Assembly: GCF_016786215.1 (NCBI RefSeq)
Contig: NZ_JADOBG010000023.1
Location: 62,001-126,000, forward strand
DNA from: Legionella bononiensis
Lineage (GTDB): Bacteria > Pseudomonadota > Gammaproteobacteria > Legionellales > Legionellaceae
Direction of reading: 5' to 3'
Length of the DNA: 64,000 nucleotides
Under the pieces are notes generated by a model. The model saw nothing but the letters and a program-made list of their open reading frames with translations, was not told the origin of the DNA and searched no databases. Both the position numbers and the translations under genes were made by a program. Positions 1 to 7,160 of the stretch are shown piece after piece; within the stretch, counting starts at the first letter, position 1; every line of letters begins with the position of its first letter.

Positions 1-452
1 TAAAAGAGCATGGAGAGGTCACTATCCGCCTGCCTTATGGTAACTGCAGCATAAATGATTTAGATAGTGATAGACCCATTTTATTTATAGCCGGCGGTAC
101 AGGTTTTGCACCGGTTAAAGCAATGATTGAACAACTATTAGCGACTACAGATGCTCGATTCTTTGAGTTAATTTGGGGGGCTCGATCACGAAGCGATTTG
201 TATATGGATGAGAAGGTCACTCATTGGCAAAATCATGCCAGTCGATTCAAGTATTTTTCATTATTATCTGATGAAAGCAACGAGACGCTTGCTTCCTGTG
301 CGCTGACCCGCCATGCAAATGATCTGAATGATTGGCAAATAGTACTGAGCGGTCCTTTTGACATGGTCTACAGTACACGAGATGTTTTAGTAAGCTATGG
401 TGTATCGCCTGCTCACCTGTTTTCAGATGCCTTTGCTTTTGAATCCAGGTAA
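1..452 (+). CDS. NAD(P)H-flavin reductase / ferredoxin-NADP reductase-like protein, C-terminal part
   Basis: The reading frame is open from base 3 at the window edge to the stop at 450-452, so only the last ~149 residues are visible. They match the NAD-binding half of the ferredoxin-NADP reductase superfamily: a strand followed by the nucleotide-binding turn AGGTGFAPVKAM, then the conserved stretch around IWGARSRSDLY, and near the C-terminus SGPFDMV, the usual GPxxM motif of the group. The missing N-terminal part should carry the flavin-binding barrel and possibly a 2Fe-2S domain. The family moves electrons from NAD(P)H to flavin or an iron-sulfur centre in the cytoplasm. Fre/LuxG-type flavin reductase and CDP-6-deoxy-glucoseen reductase-like proteins cannot be told apart from this fragment. 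Confidence 0.8.
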   Translation, partial: KEHGEVTIRLPYGNCSINDLDSDRPILFIAGGTGFAPVKAMIEQLLATTDARFFELIWGARSRSDLYMDEKVTHWQNHASRFKYFSLLSDESNETLASCALTRHANDLNDWQIVLSGPFDMVYSTRDVLVSYGVSPAHLFSDAFAFESR

Positions 453-495
453 AGCAATTTAAAGATAATCCGGATAAAGTAAAAGGAGAGGACTG

Positions 496-690
496 ATGGA
501 GACTTTATATCAAATTTTAGGGGTGATTGGTGCAGTATTGATCGTATTTGTATTGTATCGAGTTATTAAGGGAAGTCCTGATCAATTCAGCAAAGAAAAT
601 TTAAGTAAAAGCGCATTAACGATGGGTGTTTTAGCTCTGGTTTTAATCGGTTTTATCGCATTGTTGGTTCTGATGTTGAGGAATACATAA
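496..690 (+). CDS. Small two-helix membrane protein, unknown function
   Basis: A 64-residue protein with a good ribosome binding site (AGGAGAGG about 6 bases before the ATG). It has two hydrophobic helices, residues about 5-24 and 42-61, separated by a polar loop rich in Ser, Lys and Asn, so it should be an inner-membrane hairpin. It lies 43 bp after the flavin reductase gene on the same strand and is probably co-transcribed. I do not recognise a named family. Its length, clear start signal and balanced composition make it more likely a real gene than a chance frame. Confidence 0.7.
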   Translation: METLYQILGVIGAVLIVFVLYRVIKGSPDQFSKENLSKSALTMGVLALVLIGFIALLVLMLRNT

Positions 691-715
691 GTCGTTTTCC
701 AGTAAGTCCGAGCAA

Positions 716-776
716 CGTCATCTCGATCAACGTGTGATCTCCTCAAGCAGGCACGATGCCTGCATTTGGAGATTAT
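716..776. repeat. Palindromic repeat, diverged copy of the 19.5 kb family
   Basis: Between the small membrane gene and the hspQ stop lies a hairpin: ATCTCC, four bases, GCAGGC, a short loop, GCCTGC, four bases, GGAGAT. Read on the minus strand it has the same order of blocks (ATCTCCAAATGCAGGCA, then GAGGAGATC, then GATGACG) as the two copies at 19509-19689. It could also serve as a transcript end for the two convergent genes, but there is no long T tract. Confidence 0.6.
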
Positions 777-786
777 TCATTAGAAC

Positions 787-1101
787 TTAATGTTTGGCAT
801 TGGTAATACGATAACTCCCTTCCTGTTCTCTTAAATAATGATGAATGTTGGGATTATTGATGGGCAGGTGGCTGGGATCTGCAATTAACATGCACTCTTC
901 AACATAGGTTACCTGACTGCTGTCATCAACCAATAAACGGTACCATGGATTACGTGTGGCAAATTCACGTTGGCTTGCCTGTGGATTGTAAGTTCCTGAA
1001 GCTTGGAATATAGGATCCACATCCACCACAATAGCTCTGTATCGAATGCGTTTATGAATTACCAAATCCCCAATGTTAAATTTAGCAATTTTATCCATCA
1101 T
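787..1101 (-). CDS. hspQ: Heat shock protein HspQ (YccV-like hemimethylated-DNA-binding family)
   Basis: A 104-residue protein matching the HspQ/YccV family: FNIGDLVIHKRIRYRAIVVDVDP near the N-terminus is split here as FNIGDLVIHK and YRAIVVDVDP, followed by NPWYRLLVDD and YVEECMLI in the middle. The frame could be extended upstream to 1188, but the family starts near MDKIAKFNIGD, and AAGGTG sits just upstream of the ATG-ATG pair at 1101/1098, so I place the start there. HspQ in enterobacteria binds hemimethylated DNA and modulates Lon and DnaA stability in the cytoplasm. It lies about 130 bp downstream of tatC on the same strand and may be expressed partly from that transcript. Confidence 0.88.
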   Translation of the reverse strand: MMDKIAKFNIGDLVIHKRIRYRAIVVDVDPIFQASGTYNPQASQREFATRNPWYRLLVDDSSQVTYVEECMLIADPSHLPINNPNIHHYLREQEGSYRITNAKH

Positions 1102-1231
1102 CGGCACCTTTTTTGAGCGTTGTGATGAATATATCGGTAGATTGTTCAATAGCTTGAGTTGAATTACAGGTCGTACAACAAATTCCAAATCTCATTGTTC
1201 ACTTTGGAGTTTTTGTACGTCCTAAATGAGC

Positions 1232-1921
1232 TTAAACAAGCATAATAGCCAGAATGATGCCGAGCTCATATAAAACACATAAGGGTAAGGCCAGCATTAA
1301 TTGCGACAACACATCGGGTGGGGTAAGCAGCATTCCCACAATGAAGGCGCCGACTATAACGTAAGGTCTGATTTTTTTAAGTGTCATTACATCGATTAGA
1401 TTCAAACGGACAAGTACCAGGCAGATTAATGGTACTTGGAAGCTAAAACCAAATAAAAGCAACATTCGGGTAATAAAATCCAGGGTATAAGCCATATCCG
1501 GCATCAACCGTACCCCTTCAGGAAGGGCATGAGCAAAAAATTGAAACATGAATGGTAGAATCAGGAAAAAACAGAATAGTACCCCGAGTGCGAACAGCAC
1601 CATACTGATAACGATTGCGCCACCTAATTGATCTTTTTCATTTTTATAGAGTCCGGGACTGATAAAGCGCCAAATGTGGTATAGAGCAAAAGGAGCGCTT
1701 AGTAACATCGCAGTATCAGCAGCGAGTTTAAGTGGTGTAAAAACAGAAGAGGTAATCTGTGTTGCGATTAGCCCTTCCTGATTAGGCAGGGATTTGAGTA
1801 ATGGTGTGACTAAAAAGTGAAACAGATCGGCTGCCATGAAAAAAAATAAAAAGAATAGAACACCGAACCAGATTAAGGTATAAAGCGCGCGTCGTCTTAA
1901 TTCAATCAGATGAATTAACAT
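1232..1921 (-). CDS. tatC: Sec-independent protein translocase subunit TatC
   Basis: A 229-residue polytopic protein with six hydrophobic segments and the family hallmarks: HLIELRRRAL at the N-terminus (the conserved HLxELRxR twin-arginine signal-binding region), FxTPL-like residues in the first periplasmic loop (SSVFTPLKLA), FISPGLYKNEK in the first cytoplasmic loop, and YVIVGAFIVGMLLTPPD before the last helices, read here in parts. TatC recognises twin-arginine signal peptides in the inner membrane and works with TatA and TatB. In this window tatA-tatB lie 14 kb away on the other strand, so the usual tatABC operon is split. Translation starts at the ATG 4 bases inside the usual N-terminal position, giving a slightly short but complete protein. 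Confidence 0.95.
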   Translation of the reverse strand: MLIHLIELRRRALYTLIWFGVLFFLFFFMAADLFHFLVTPLLKSLPNQEGLIATQITSSVFTPLKLAADTAMLLSAPFALYHIWRFISPGLYKNEKDQLGGAIVISMVLFALGVLFCFFLILPFMFQFFAHALPEGVRLMPDMAYTLDFITRMLLLFGFSFQVPLICLVLVRLNLIDVMTLKKIRPYVIVGAFIVGMLLTPPDVLSQLMLALPLCVLYELGIILAIMLV

Positions 1922-2329
1922 GGATTTTGTTGACCCGGATAAAATAGATAATAGAATAAACTATAAATCAGTATCTTCCTATTGCCAGGATTAATCTTGA
2001 GAGTTTCTGAGGTTATTCATGTGAAGGAAGCGTGCAAAAAGTGTCATTGTACAAATTTTTAGGATGAATCAACGATTTCGCGCTGAGGAATCCTGGCATT
2101 TAAGTACTGTTCTGGTTAATAGTGACGTAATGCGAGCAAAAAAATACGTCATTCCCGCGAAGGCGGGAATCCATGTATCAAATTTGCACCTGATTGTGTT
2201 TGCTTAATGGATCCCCGCCTTCGCGAGGATGACACGCTTATTTAAAGCGCAAATTAAGATAAAACAATGCGCCTTTTTAAAAAGGGAGGAACGTTCAGGC
2301 ATGAATCAGGCAGCAGGACGAACAGCAGA
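1922..2329. other. Intergenic region between tatC and panD
   Basis: About 400 bases without a supported gene. The only clear structure is the inverted pair of GAAG/CTTC hairpins at 2147-2236, listed separately. The rest is AT-rich and probably contains the tatC promoter, but I cannot place it. Confidence 0.6.
2147..2236. repeat. Inverted pair of GAAG/CTTC hairpins (MITE/REP-like)
   Basis: The left arm ATTCCCGC-GAAG-GCGGGAAT is followed by CCATG. After a 32-base spacer the right arm reads ATGGATCCCCGC-CTTC-GCGAGGATGAC. The two arms are inverted copies of each other, and each can also fold on itself. The tetraloop GAAG becomes CTTC in the inverted arm. The larger element at 3122-3488 has the same architecture. 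Confidence 0.75.
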
Positions 2330-2734
2330 TTATATAATAGCGCAAGAGCTTCTGTTTTTAACTCCAACTACTTCGGGTCTAATTTCTTTTAAGCGATTAA
2401 ACTGATCCACAAATACTACTGTAGGTACCAGAGCGGCACAATCTTCCTCCAACACTTGGGTGAAAGAGGCAATAATGACCAAGTCTCCAGGGGTCACCAA
2501 ATGAGCCGCTGCACCATTAACACAAATATCGGTTGAACCTTTTTCCCCGGTAATGGCATAGGTTTCAAAACGGGTTCCTGCAGTGATATTCCAGACATTT
2601 ACTGCTTCATAAGGCAGAATGTTCGCTGCTTTTAGTAATTCTGGAGAAATGGTGATACTGCCTTCGTATTCTAAATCGGCTTGAGTTACATAAGCACGGT
2701 GAATTTTGGATTTAAGCATTTTTCTATATGCCAT
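2330..2734 (-). CDS. panD: Aspartate 1-decarboxylase, pyruvoyl-dependent proenzyme
   Basis: A 134-residue protein. PanD decarboxylates L-aspartate to beta-alanine for pantothenate and coenzyme A synthesis in the cytoplasm. The proenzyme cleaves itself at a Gly-Ser bond, here in YEGSITIS near residue 29-30, to make the pyruvoyl cofactor. Other family features are MLKSKIHRA at the start, INGAAAHL-like VNGAAAHL, and PGDLVIIASF. The frame opens at 2791, but AGGAAA lies 7 bases before the ATG at 2734 and this gives the normal length. Another ATG five codons later (2719) is the start used in many PanD proteins and cannot be excluded. The gene stands alone between repeat-containing intergenic regions. 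Confidence 0.95.
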   Translation of the reverse strand: MAYRKMLKSKIHRAYVTQADLEYEGSITISPELLKAANILPYEAVNVWNITAGTRFETYAITGEKGSTDICVNGAAAHLVTPGDLVIIASFTQVLEEDCAALVPTVVFVDQFNRLKEIRPEVVGVKNRSSCAII

Positions 2735-2960
2735 GATACAATTTCCTAAAATGAGTAAGAATAAAAGGTTGATAACATCAGCCTTGTTCATTTTGGCCGA
2801 TATTACATCATTATCCGTAGCCTAGGCCAGATAAATTTTGCAGAATATGAAATTCAATGAGTCACGTTGTAGGCCACACTCAATTTAAGAAACGTTTTCA
2901 TGAAATGTACTCTATGAGTTTCTTAAAGTCTGTTTATAATTCATTTTTTATATATCACCC

Positions 2961-3121
2961 TCCGCTGTTACCCGCTGTTACCCGCTGTTACCCGCTGTTA
3001 CCCGTTTCCTCGTTTTCTCGTTTCCTCGTTTTCTCGTTTCCCGTTTCCTCGTTTTCTCGTTTCCCCGTTTCCTCGTTTTCTCGTTTTCTCGTTTCCCCGT
3101 TTCCCCGTTTCCCCGTTTCCC
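2961..3121. repeat. Simple-sequence tract: 10-bp tandem repeat then CGTTTCCT/CGTTTTCT/CGTTTCCC satellite
   Basis: Four exact copies of the 10-mer CCGCTGTTAC run into about 120 bases of 7-8 bp units of the form CGTTT(T/C)C(T/C). One strand is almost pure pyrimidine apart from the G of each CG. Such tracts usually vary in copy number by slippage. Confidence 0.85.
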
Positions 3122-3488
3122 GGTCCCCCTCCGTCCCGCTTCCTCGTCACCCTCCGTCCCGCTTCCTCGTCACCCTCCGCGAAGGCGGAGGGTCCATGCA
3201 TGGAAAGTCCGATACAGAAAAATCTTAAATAATATTCATATCAGTACATTGCAACTAATAAAAAGGGAAACGATATTTTTTAGTAATCTATTAAATCCCA
3301 TTAAAAGAGTCTGGCTACACACGAATAATGGAGTTTTGTGAATCACAAACACAATGATCATGAATGGACCCTCCGCCTTCGCGGAGGGTGACGAGGAAGC
3401 GGGACGGAGGGTGACGAGGAAGCGGGACGGAGGGTGACGAGGATGCGGGACGGAGGGAGATGAGGATGCGGGATGGAGGGTGACGGAG
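3122..3488. repeat. Inverted element with 23-bp tandem arrays and terminal GAAG/CTTC hairpins
   Basis: The left side (3122-3193) has about two and a half copies of a 23-mer (CCTCCGTCCCGCTTCCTCGT plus CAC) ending in the perfect hairpin ACCCTCCGC-GAAG-GCGGAGGGT (3172-3193). The right side begins with the mirror hairpin ACCCTCCGC-CTTC-GCGGAGGGT (3368-3389), followed by at least four copies of the inverted 23-mer with period exactly 23 (3383, 3406, 3429, 3452) plus a partial copy. The 174 bases between the hairpins are unique and AT-rich and show no gene. Confidence 0.8.
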
Positions 3489-3530
3489 GGCAGCACAGAG
3501 TGTTATATAAAAAATGAGGATCGTTCAGGG

Positions 3531-3577
3531 ACAAGTCGTGCCACTTAGGGGTTATAGAGCAATTGTCAACAGACCCT
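3531..3577. repeat. Half copy of a MITE-like element (related to 52701-52769)
   Basis: About 39 of 47 bases match 52724-52770, including the block TTATAGAGCAATTGTCAACAGA against TTATAGAACAATTGTCAACAGA (shown here in short form: CAATTGTCAACAGA is identical). Only the right half and right terminal repeat are present; the left inverted terminus seen at 52701 is missing. Confidence 0.6.
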
Positions 3578-3638
3578 CATCAAATTGCGTGTCGATGAGT
3601 TGATGCAGGTTTTGCATGAATGGGATCAGGCAATGGAT

Positions 3639-3962
3639 CTATCGAAAAGCTTTGTCGGCAGTCGATGAGGAGGCGGTATGAGTATCTGGTTCAGGTTCAA
3701 TTTGATCCAGGTTAAATCGAAGCATCCCTGAAACCAAATTGTGCCCTTTATCGGTACCAAATAAAGTTTCAATAATCGCAGCGAAGTCATATAAATTACC
3801 CAACAATGGGTGCTCCACTTGGCCTTTATTAGAAAAATAATGTTCAAAATAAGCCATAGGCCTTTTTTGAGGGCCTTTAATTGCTTCCTCTAAAATTTGC
3901 TCTCGCAGCTTATCTGCTTCATCTGGGTAAGTTACAAATTGGTTTGTACAGAAAAATCTCAT
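3639..3962 (-). CDS. Hypothetical protein, 107 residues
   Basis: A soluble, mixed alpha-helical protein with no signal peptide or membrane segment. It begins with MRFFCTNQF, has a charged helix (DEADKLREQILEEAIKG) and a polar tail rich in Thr and Ser. AAGGA lies about 7 bases before the ATG, which supports real translation, and the amino-acid composition is normal. I do not recognise a family. It stands alone between the repeat region and rsmA. Its C-terminal part (DPDTHTASSS-like) looks disordered. Confidence that it is a gene is moderate. Confidence 0.55.
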   Translation of the reverse strand: MRFFCTNQFVTYPDEADKLREQILEEAIKGPQKRPMAYFEHYFSNKGQVEHPLLGNLYDFAAIIETLFGTDKGHNLVSGMLRFNLDQIEPEPDTHTASSSTADKAFR

Positions 3963-4195
3963 TATGGCATCCTTAAAAAAAGGGCTAATTTTAATCTTGA
4001 TGGCTTGTTTTTGTCAATGGCGCTTCTTTTTTGAGAGAAGTAGGTATGCACATTCATCATTAAATAGTCGGTGAGCTCTAGGTTTGCGTGATGCAAGGGC
4101 AATTAGTGGGAATAATAGTATTTATAACCCGACAGATATTAGTAATAGTTCCTTAAGCACGTTATAATTTCCTTTTAATTGTTTAGGTGATAAAA

Positions 4196-4966
4196 GTGAG
4201 GCATAGCCCACGTAAGCGTTTTGGTCAGAATTTTTTGCAAAACAAGCATATTATTGATGATCTATTGCGCGCTATTAATCCTCAATCTGATGATAATATA
4301 TTAGAAATTGGACCAGGACTTGGGGCATTAACTCAGCCTTTGTTGCGCCAGTTGAACCATCTGACAGCGGTAGAAATTGATACGGATTTACAACACTATC
4401 TGGCAAATCTTCCTATTGCTCAGGGTAAATTAAATTTGATTTCTGCTGATGCCTTAACGATAGATTACAGTCTGTTCGGTTCAGATTTAAGGGTAGTAGG
4501 AAATTTACCTTATAATATTTCCACGCCATTACTGATTCATTTATTACGTTATACCTCTTATATAGAGGACATGTATTTCATGTTGCAAAAAGAAGTTGTC
4601 GATCGAATGGCGGCTGGACCAGGAACTAAAGCTTATGGACGTCTGAGTGTCATGTTGCAATATCATTGCGAGGTGGAACATTTATTTGATGTACCGCCAG
4701 AAGCGTTTGATCCCCAACCCAAAGTAGATTCGGCCGTAGTAAGGCTTATTCCCTATCGCGTTTCTCCTTTTGAGCCAGTTGCTGTAGAACAATTAGAGCG
4801 AATTGTTGCCAGTTCCTTTGCAATGCGTCGCAAAACACTCACTAATAATCTGAAAGGGATCATTTCTGTAGCTGAATTAAGTGCACTAGGCATCGATGGC
4901 GGTAGAAGACCTGAACAAATTTCTGTCGCTGAATATGTCCAACTAGCGAAATTTATTTCCAAATAG
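4196..4966 (+). CDS. rsmA: 16S rRNA adenine(1518/1519) dimethyltransferase RsmA (KsgA)
   Basis: A 256-residue class I methyltransferase that dimethylates two adjacent adenines in the helix 45 loop of 16S rRNA late in small-subunit assembly. Motifs: RKRFGQNFL at the N-terminus, the SAM-binding [12 protein letters not shown], the acidic AVEIDTD, the catalytic NLPYNIS (NLPY motif), and the C-terminal [11 protein letters not shown] typical of KsgA. The frame could begin at GTG 4187, but AGGTGA at 4185-4190 is a ribosome binding site with a 5-base gap to the GTG at 4196, and the family starts MRHSPRKRF, so 4196 is preferred. It heads a run of three same-strand genes ending in apaH. Confidence 0.96.
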   Translation: MRHSPRKRFGQNFLQNKHIIDDLLRAINPQSDDNILEIGPGLGALTQPLLRQLNHLTAVEIDTDLQHYLANLPIAQGKLNLISADALTIDYSLFGSDLRVVGNLPYNISTPLLIHLLRYTSYIEDMYFMLQKEVVDRMAAGPGTKAYGRLSVMLQYHCEVEHLFDVPPEAFDPQPKVDSAVVRLIPYRVSPFEPVAVEQLERIVASSFAMRRKTLTNNLKGIISVAELSALGIDGGRRPEQISVAEYVQLAKFISK

Positions 4967-5001
4967 TGTAAAATAAACAATATAGCATTGTGGAGGTTGT
5001 T

Positions 5002-6339
5002 TTGTTTCATCGTCAACGAAAAAGTCCTTTGTCTGCGCAATCCAAATCCATTAAAGATTTAACGCGTAATGTGACCGCTACTCAATTTTTGCTCGACAAT
5101 AAACGGCAGGTATTGTTACAAAGAATGAGGGAATTGAGTGGCCTTGAAGAGTCTCGATATGAGAGTTTATGTGAGGTTCTTATTGAGAACCTGGTCAATT
5201 ATTGCCAATATCTTCCTGAAACGACAAACAGTTATTATTCTCAGCCCGGGGGTCTGGTGGATCATGCCCTGAATCGAACAGAAGCGGCATTGAGTTTATT
5301 TAAGGAATTTATGGTTTTGGATAAGCCCGGGATCTTATCTGAAGAGCAGAGACTCTGGCAGTATGCACTTTATTCTGCGGCTGTTTTGCAAGGAATAGGT
5401 AAATTATTTGTTGATTTCCGGATTAATTTATATGATGCCAATGGTCAATTATTAAAGCAATGGAATCCATTGTTAGAGAGCTTGGTTAATACGGGAACCT
5501 ATTATGATTATGAGTTCCTGAAAGAATCCGACCAGGATTTTCGGCGTCGCTTGAATTTATTGTTGGCAAGAACTTTAATGCCAGTGAGTGGTTTTAACTG
5601 GATAGCCTCTGATCCTCAGGTTCTGGCAGTCTGGTTGGCCTTACTGAATGAGGATACCCGTTCGGCAGGTACCCTGGGAGCTATTTTAATACGCGCAGAT
5701 GCCATAGCCATACAGCGATACATTAGCGAATTTATGGTCAAAGTCGGTGTTAACCGCGGTGGACGTTATGGGCGAGCTGGAACGTTTACTGGTGGAGTAC
5801 CGGCGACTATTGCAGAAAAAGAACAGGCAATGGGAGTCGAATTTATTCAATGGCTTACCAAATCATTGGATGAAGGCAGAATTATGATTAATAAGGCACC
5901 ATTATTCATGGTGCCTGGTGGTATGTTAATGTCACAGGAAATGTTTCAGTTGTTTGTGAGAGAACATCCCGAGTATAAAAATTGGCAAGCCGTTCAAAAC
6001 GGGTTTTTATCTTTAGGATTACACAGTCGTGGAATCGCAGGAAGTGTTATTGGGCGTTTTGAACAGGCACACACACAACATATGCAAACCGGGGTGGTCT
6101 TTTCCGAATTTGCTGTAGCCCTCCCTCCTACTGTAGAAGTTCATCAATTGAACACCGGTAAGATTGAGTCCATGTCTGCTACGGAGTTAATTCACAAAGC
6201 GCAATTTACCAGTCAGTTTACCCAACAACAGAATGCAATCGTGGTAACTCCGTTGCAAAAATTACCGCCATCAGGACAATGGCAGACTGTTGAAAATGAT
6301 GTATCAACCTTAGTCCCGGGAGTAAGGCGCGGTGTCTGA
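5002..6339 (+). CDS. TraI_2 (DUF1528)/MobH-like domain protein, HD motif degenerate
   Basis: A 445-residue protein resembling the TraI_2 domain found at the N-terminus of MobH-type relaxases of integrating conjugative elements. The recognisable part is [12 protein letters not shown] at about residues 82-93. In canonical proteins a second motif, HDIGK, follows; here the matching place reads LQGIGK (about 129-134), so the metal-binding His-Asp pair is missing. There is no helicase or relaxase domain beyond. GGAGG at 4992-4996 sits 5 bases before an in-frame TTG at 5002, the most likely start; a GTG at 4990 overlaps that site. The stop overlaps the apaH start by 8 bases, so it is translated with apaH. 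This is not an ICE context, which suggests a resident chromosomal role, unknown. Confidence 0.7.
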   Translation: MFHRQRKSPLSAQSKSIKDLTRNVTATQFLLDNKRQVLLQRMRELSGLEESRYESLCEVLIENLVNYCQYLPETTNSYYSQPGGLVDHALNRTEAALSLFKEFMVLDKPGILSEEQRLWQYALYSAAVLQGIGKLFVDFRINLYDANGQLLKQWNPLLESLVNTGTYYDYEFLKESDQDFRRRLNLLLARTLMPVSGFNWIASDPQVLAVWLALLNEDTRSAGTLGAILIRADAIAIQRYISEFMVKVGVNRGGRYGRAGTFTGGVPATIAEKEQAMGVEFIQWLTKSLDEGRIMINKAPLFMVPGGMLMSQEMFQLFVREHPEYKNWQAVQNGFLSLGLHSRGIAGSVIGRFEQAHTQHMQTGVVFSEFAVALPPTVEVHQLNTGKIESMSATELIHKAQFTSQFTQQQNAIVVTPLQKLPPSGQWQTVENDVSTLVPGVRRGV

Positions 6340-7141
6340 TTATGCCATTGGGGATGTGCAAGGATGCTATGAACCCTTACAAAGATTGCTTGAATTAATT
6401 AAATTTAATGAACGGGTTGATCGTTTATGGTTTGTGGGTGATTTGGTCAATCGTGGTCCGGAGTCTTTAGCGGTATTGCGGTTTATCAGTACTCTGCCAA
6501 TCGCACCTAAAATTACATTGGGGAATCATGATTTACATTTATTAGGTTCCTTATTTGGTGGACGTCCCTGGAAAGGTCATGATGATACCATTCAGGATGT
6601 CGTGAATGCTTCTGATGGAGAGGAGCTTGGGCATTGGCTGAGAAAGCAGTCGTTGGTTTGTTATTCACCTGAACTCAATGTCGTCATGTGTCATGCCGGT
6701 ATCTCGCCTTTATGGGATTTACCTAAAGCCATATCTCTGGCAAAAGAATTGGAAGATGTACTTTCAGGTGATAATTATAAAGACTTTCTGGCCAATATGT
6801 ACGGTAATAAACCGGACCTATGGTCAGAAGATTTAAAGGGTATGGATCGATTAAGGGTAATTACCAATTATTTTACCCGAATGCGATTTTGTGATGACCA
6901 GGGGCGATTGGAATTGAATTACAAGGGCACTATTTCCAAAGCGCCAGCACATGTTCATCCCTGGTATGAGGTTCCTGGCCGTAAAGATATAGCGGCAGAT
7001 ATTGTTTTTGGTCATTGGGCTGCTCTCATGGGTTTATGTCCAAATCCCAGAATTCATGCAATAGATACCGGGTGCCTATGGGGTGGTGAGTTAACTGCAT
7101 TGAGACTTCAGGACAAAAAAAGATTTTCTGTTTCAGGTTAA
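6332..7141 (+). CDS. apaH: Symmetrical bis(5'-nucleosyl)-tetraphosphatase ApaH
   Basis: A 269-residue metallophosphoesterase that cleaves Ap4A to two ADP and also removes Np4 caps from RNA in the cytoplasm. The calcineurin-like metal motifs are in order: IGDVQGC (DxxG near the N-terminus), [10 protein letters not shown] (GDxVxRGP), LGNHDLH (GNHD), VMCHAGISP and FGHWAAL, with [15 protein letters not shown] near the end. It starts with GTG at 6332, 8 bases before the end of the preceding gene, which implies translational coupling. Length is normal for the family. A chromosomal neighbourhood of ksgA and apaH is also seen in enterobacteria. Confidence 0.96.
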   Translation: MSDYAIGDVQGCYEPLQRLLELIKFNERVDRLWFVGDLVNRGPESLAVLRFISTLPIAPKITLGNHDLHLLGSLFGGRPWKGHDDTIQDVVNASDGEELGHWLRKQSLVCYSPELNVVMCHAGISPLWDLPKAISLAKELEDVLSGDNYKDFLANMYGNKPDLWSEDLKGMDRLRVITNYFTRMRFCDDQGRLELNYKGTISKAPAHVHPWYEVPGRKDIAADIVFGHWAALMGLCPNPRIHAIDTGCLWGGELTALRLQDKKRFSVSG

Positions 7142-7160
7142 ATTATTAAAACAACGGGCG

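Larger units (their letters stand above)
2735..3638. other. Repeat-rich intergenic region between panD and the 3639 gene
   Basis: No protein-coding gene is supported. From left to right it holds four 10-bp repeats (2961-3003), an 8-bp-like pyrimidine satellite (3001-3121), the inverted 23-bp arrays with terminal hairpins (3122-3488) and a 47-bp sequence shared with 52724-52770 (3531-3577). Apparent open frames here are low-complexity translations of the repeats. Confidence 0.75.

Noticed and set aside
2857-3228. Open frame of 123 codons on the plus strand and a 67-codon frame opposite it
   Set aside because: Both are translations of the pyrimidine satellite and 23-mer arrays (runs of SRFLVF-like or RKRGNGE-like repeats). 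They lack protein-like composition.
2961-3488. Possible CRISPR array
   Set aside because: The 23-mers are directly adjacent with no unique spacers, and no cas genes are present.
3236-3496. 86-codon minus-strand frame
   Set aside because: Half of it is the inverted 23-mer array; no ribosome binding site.
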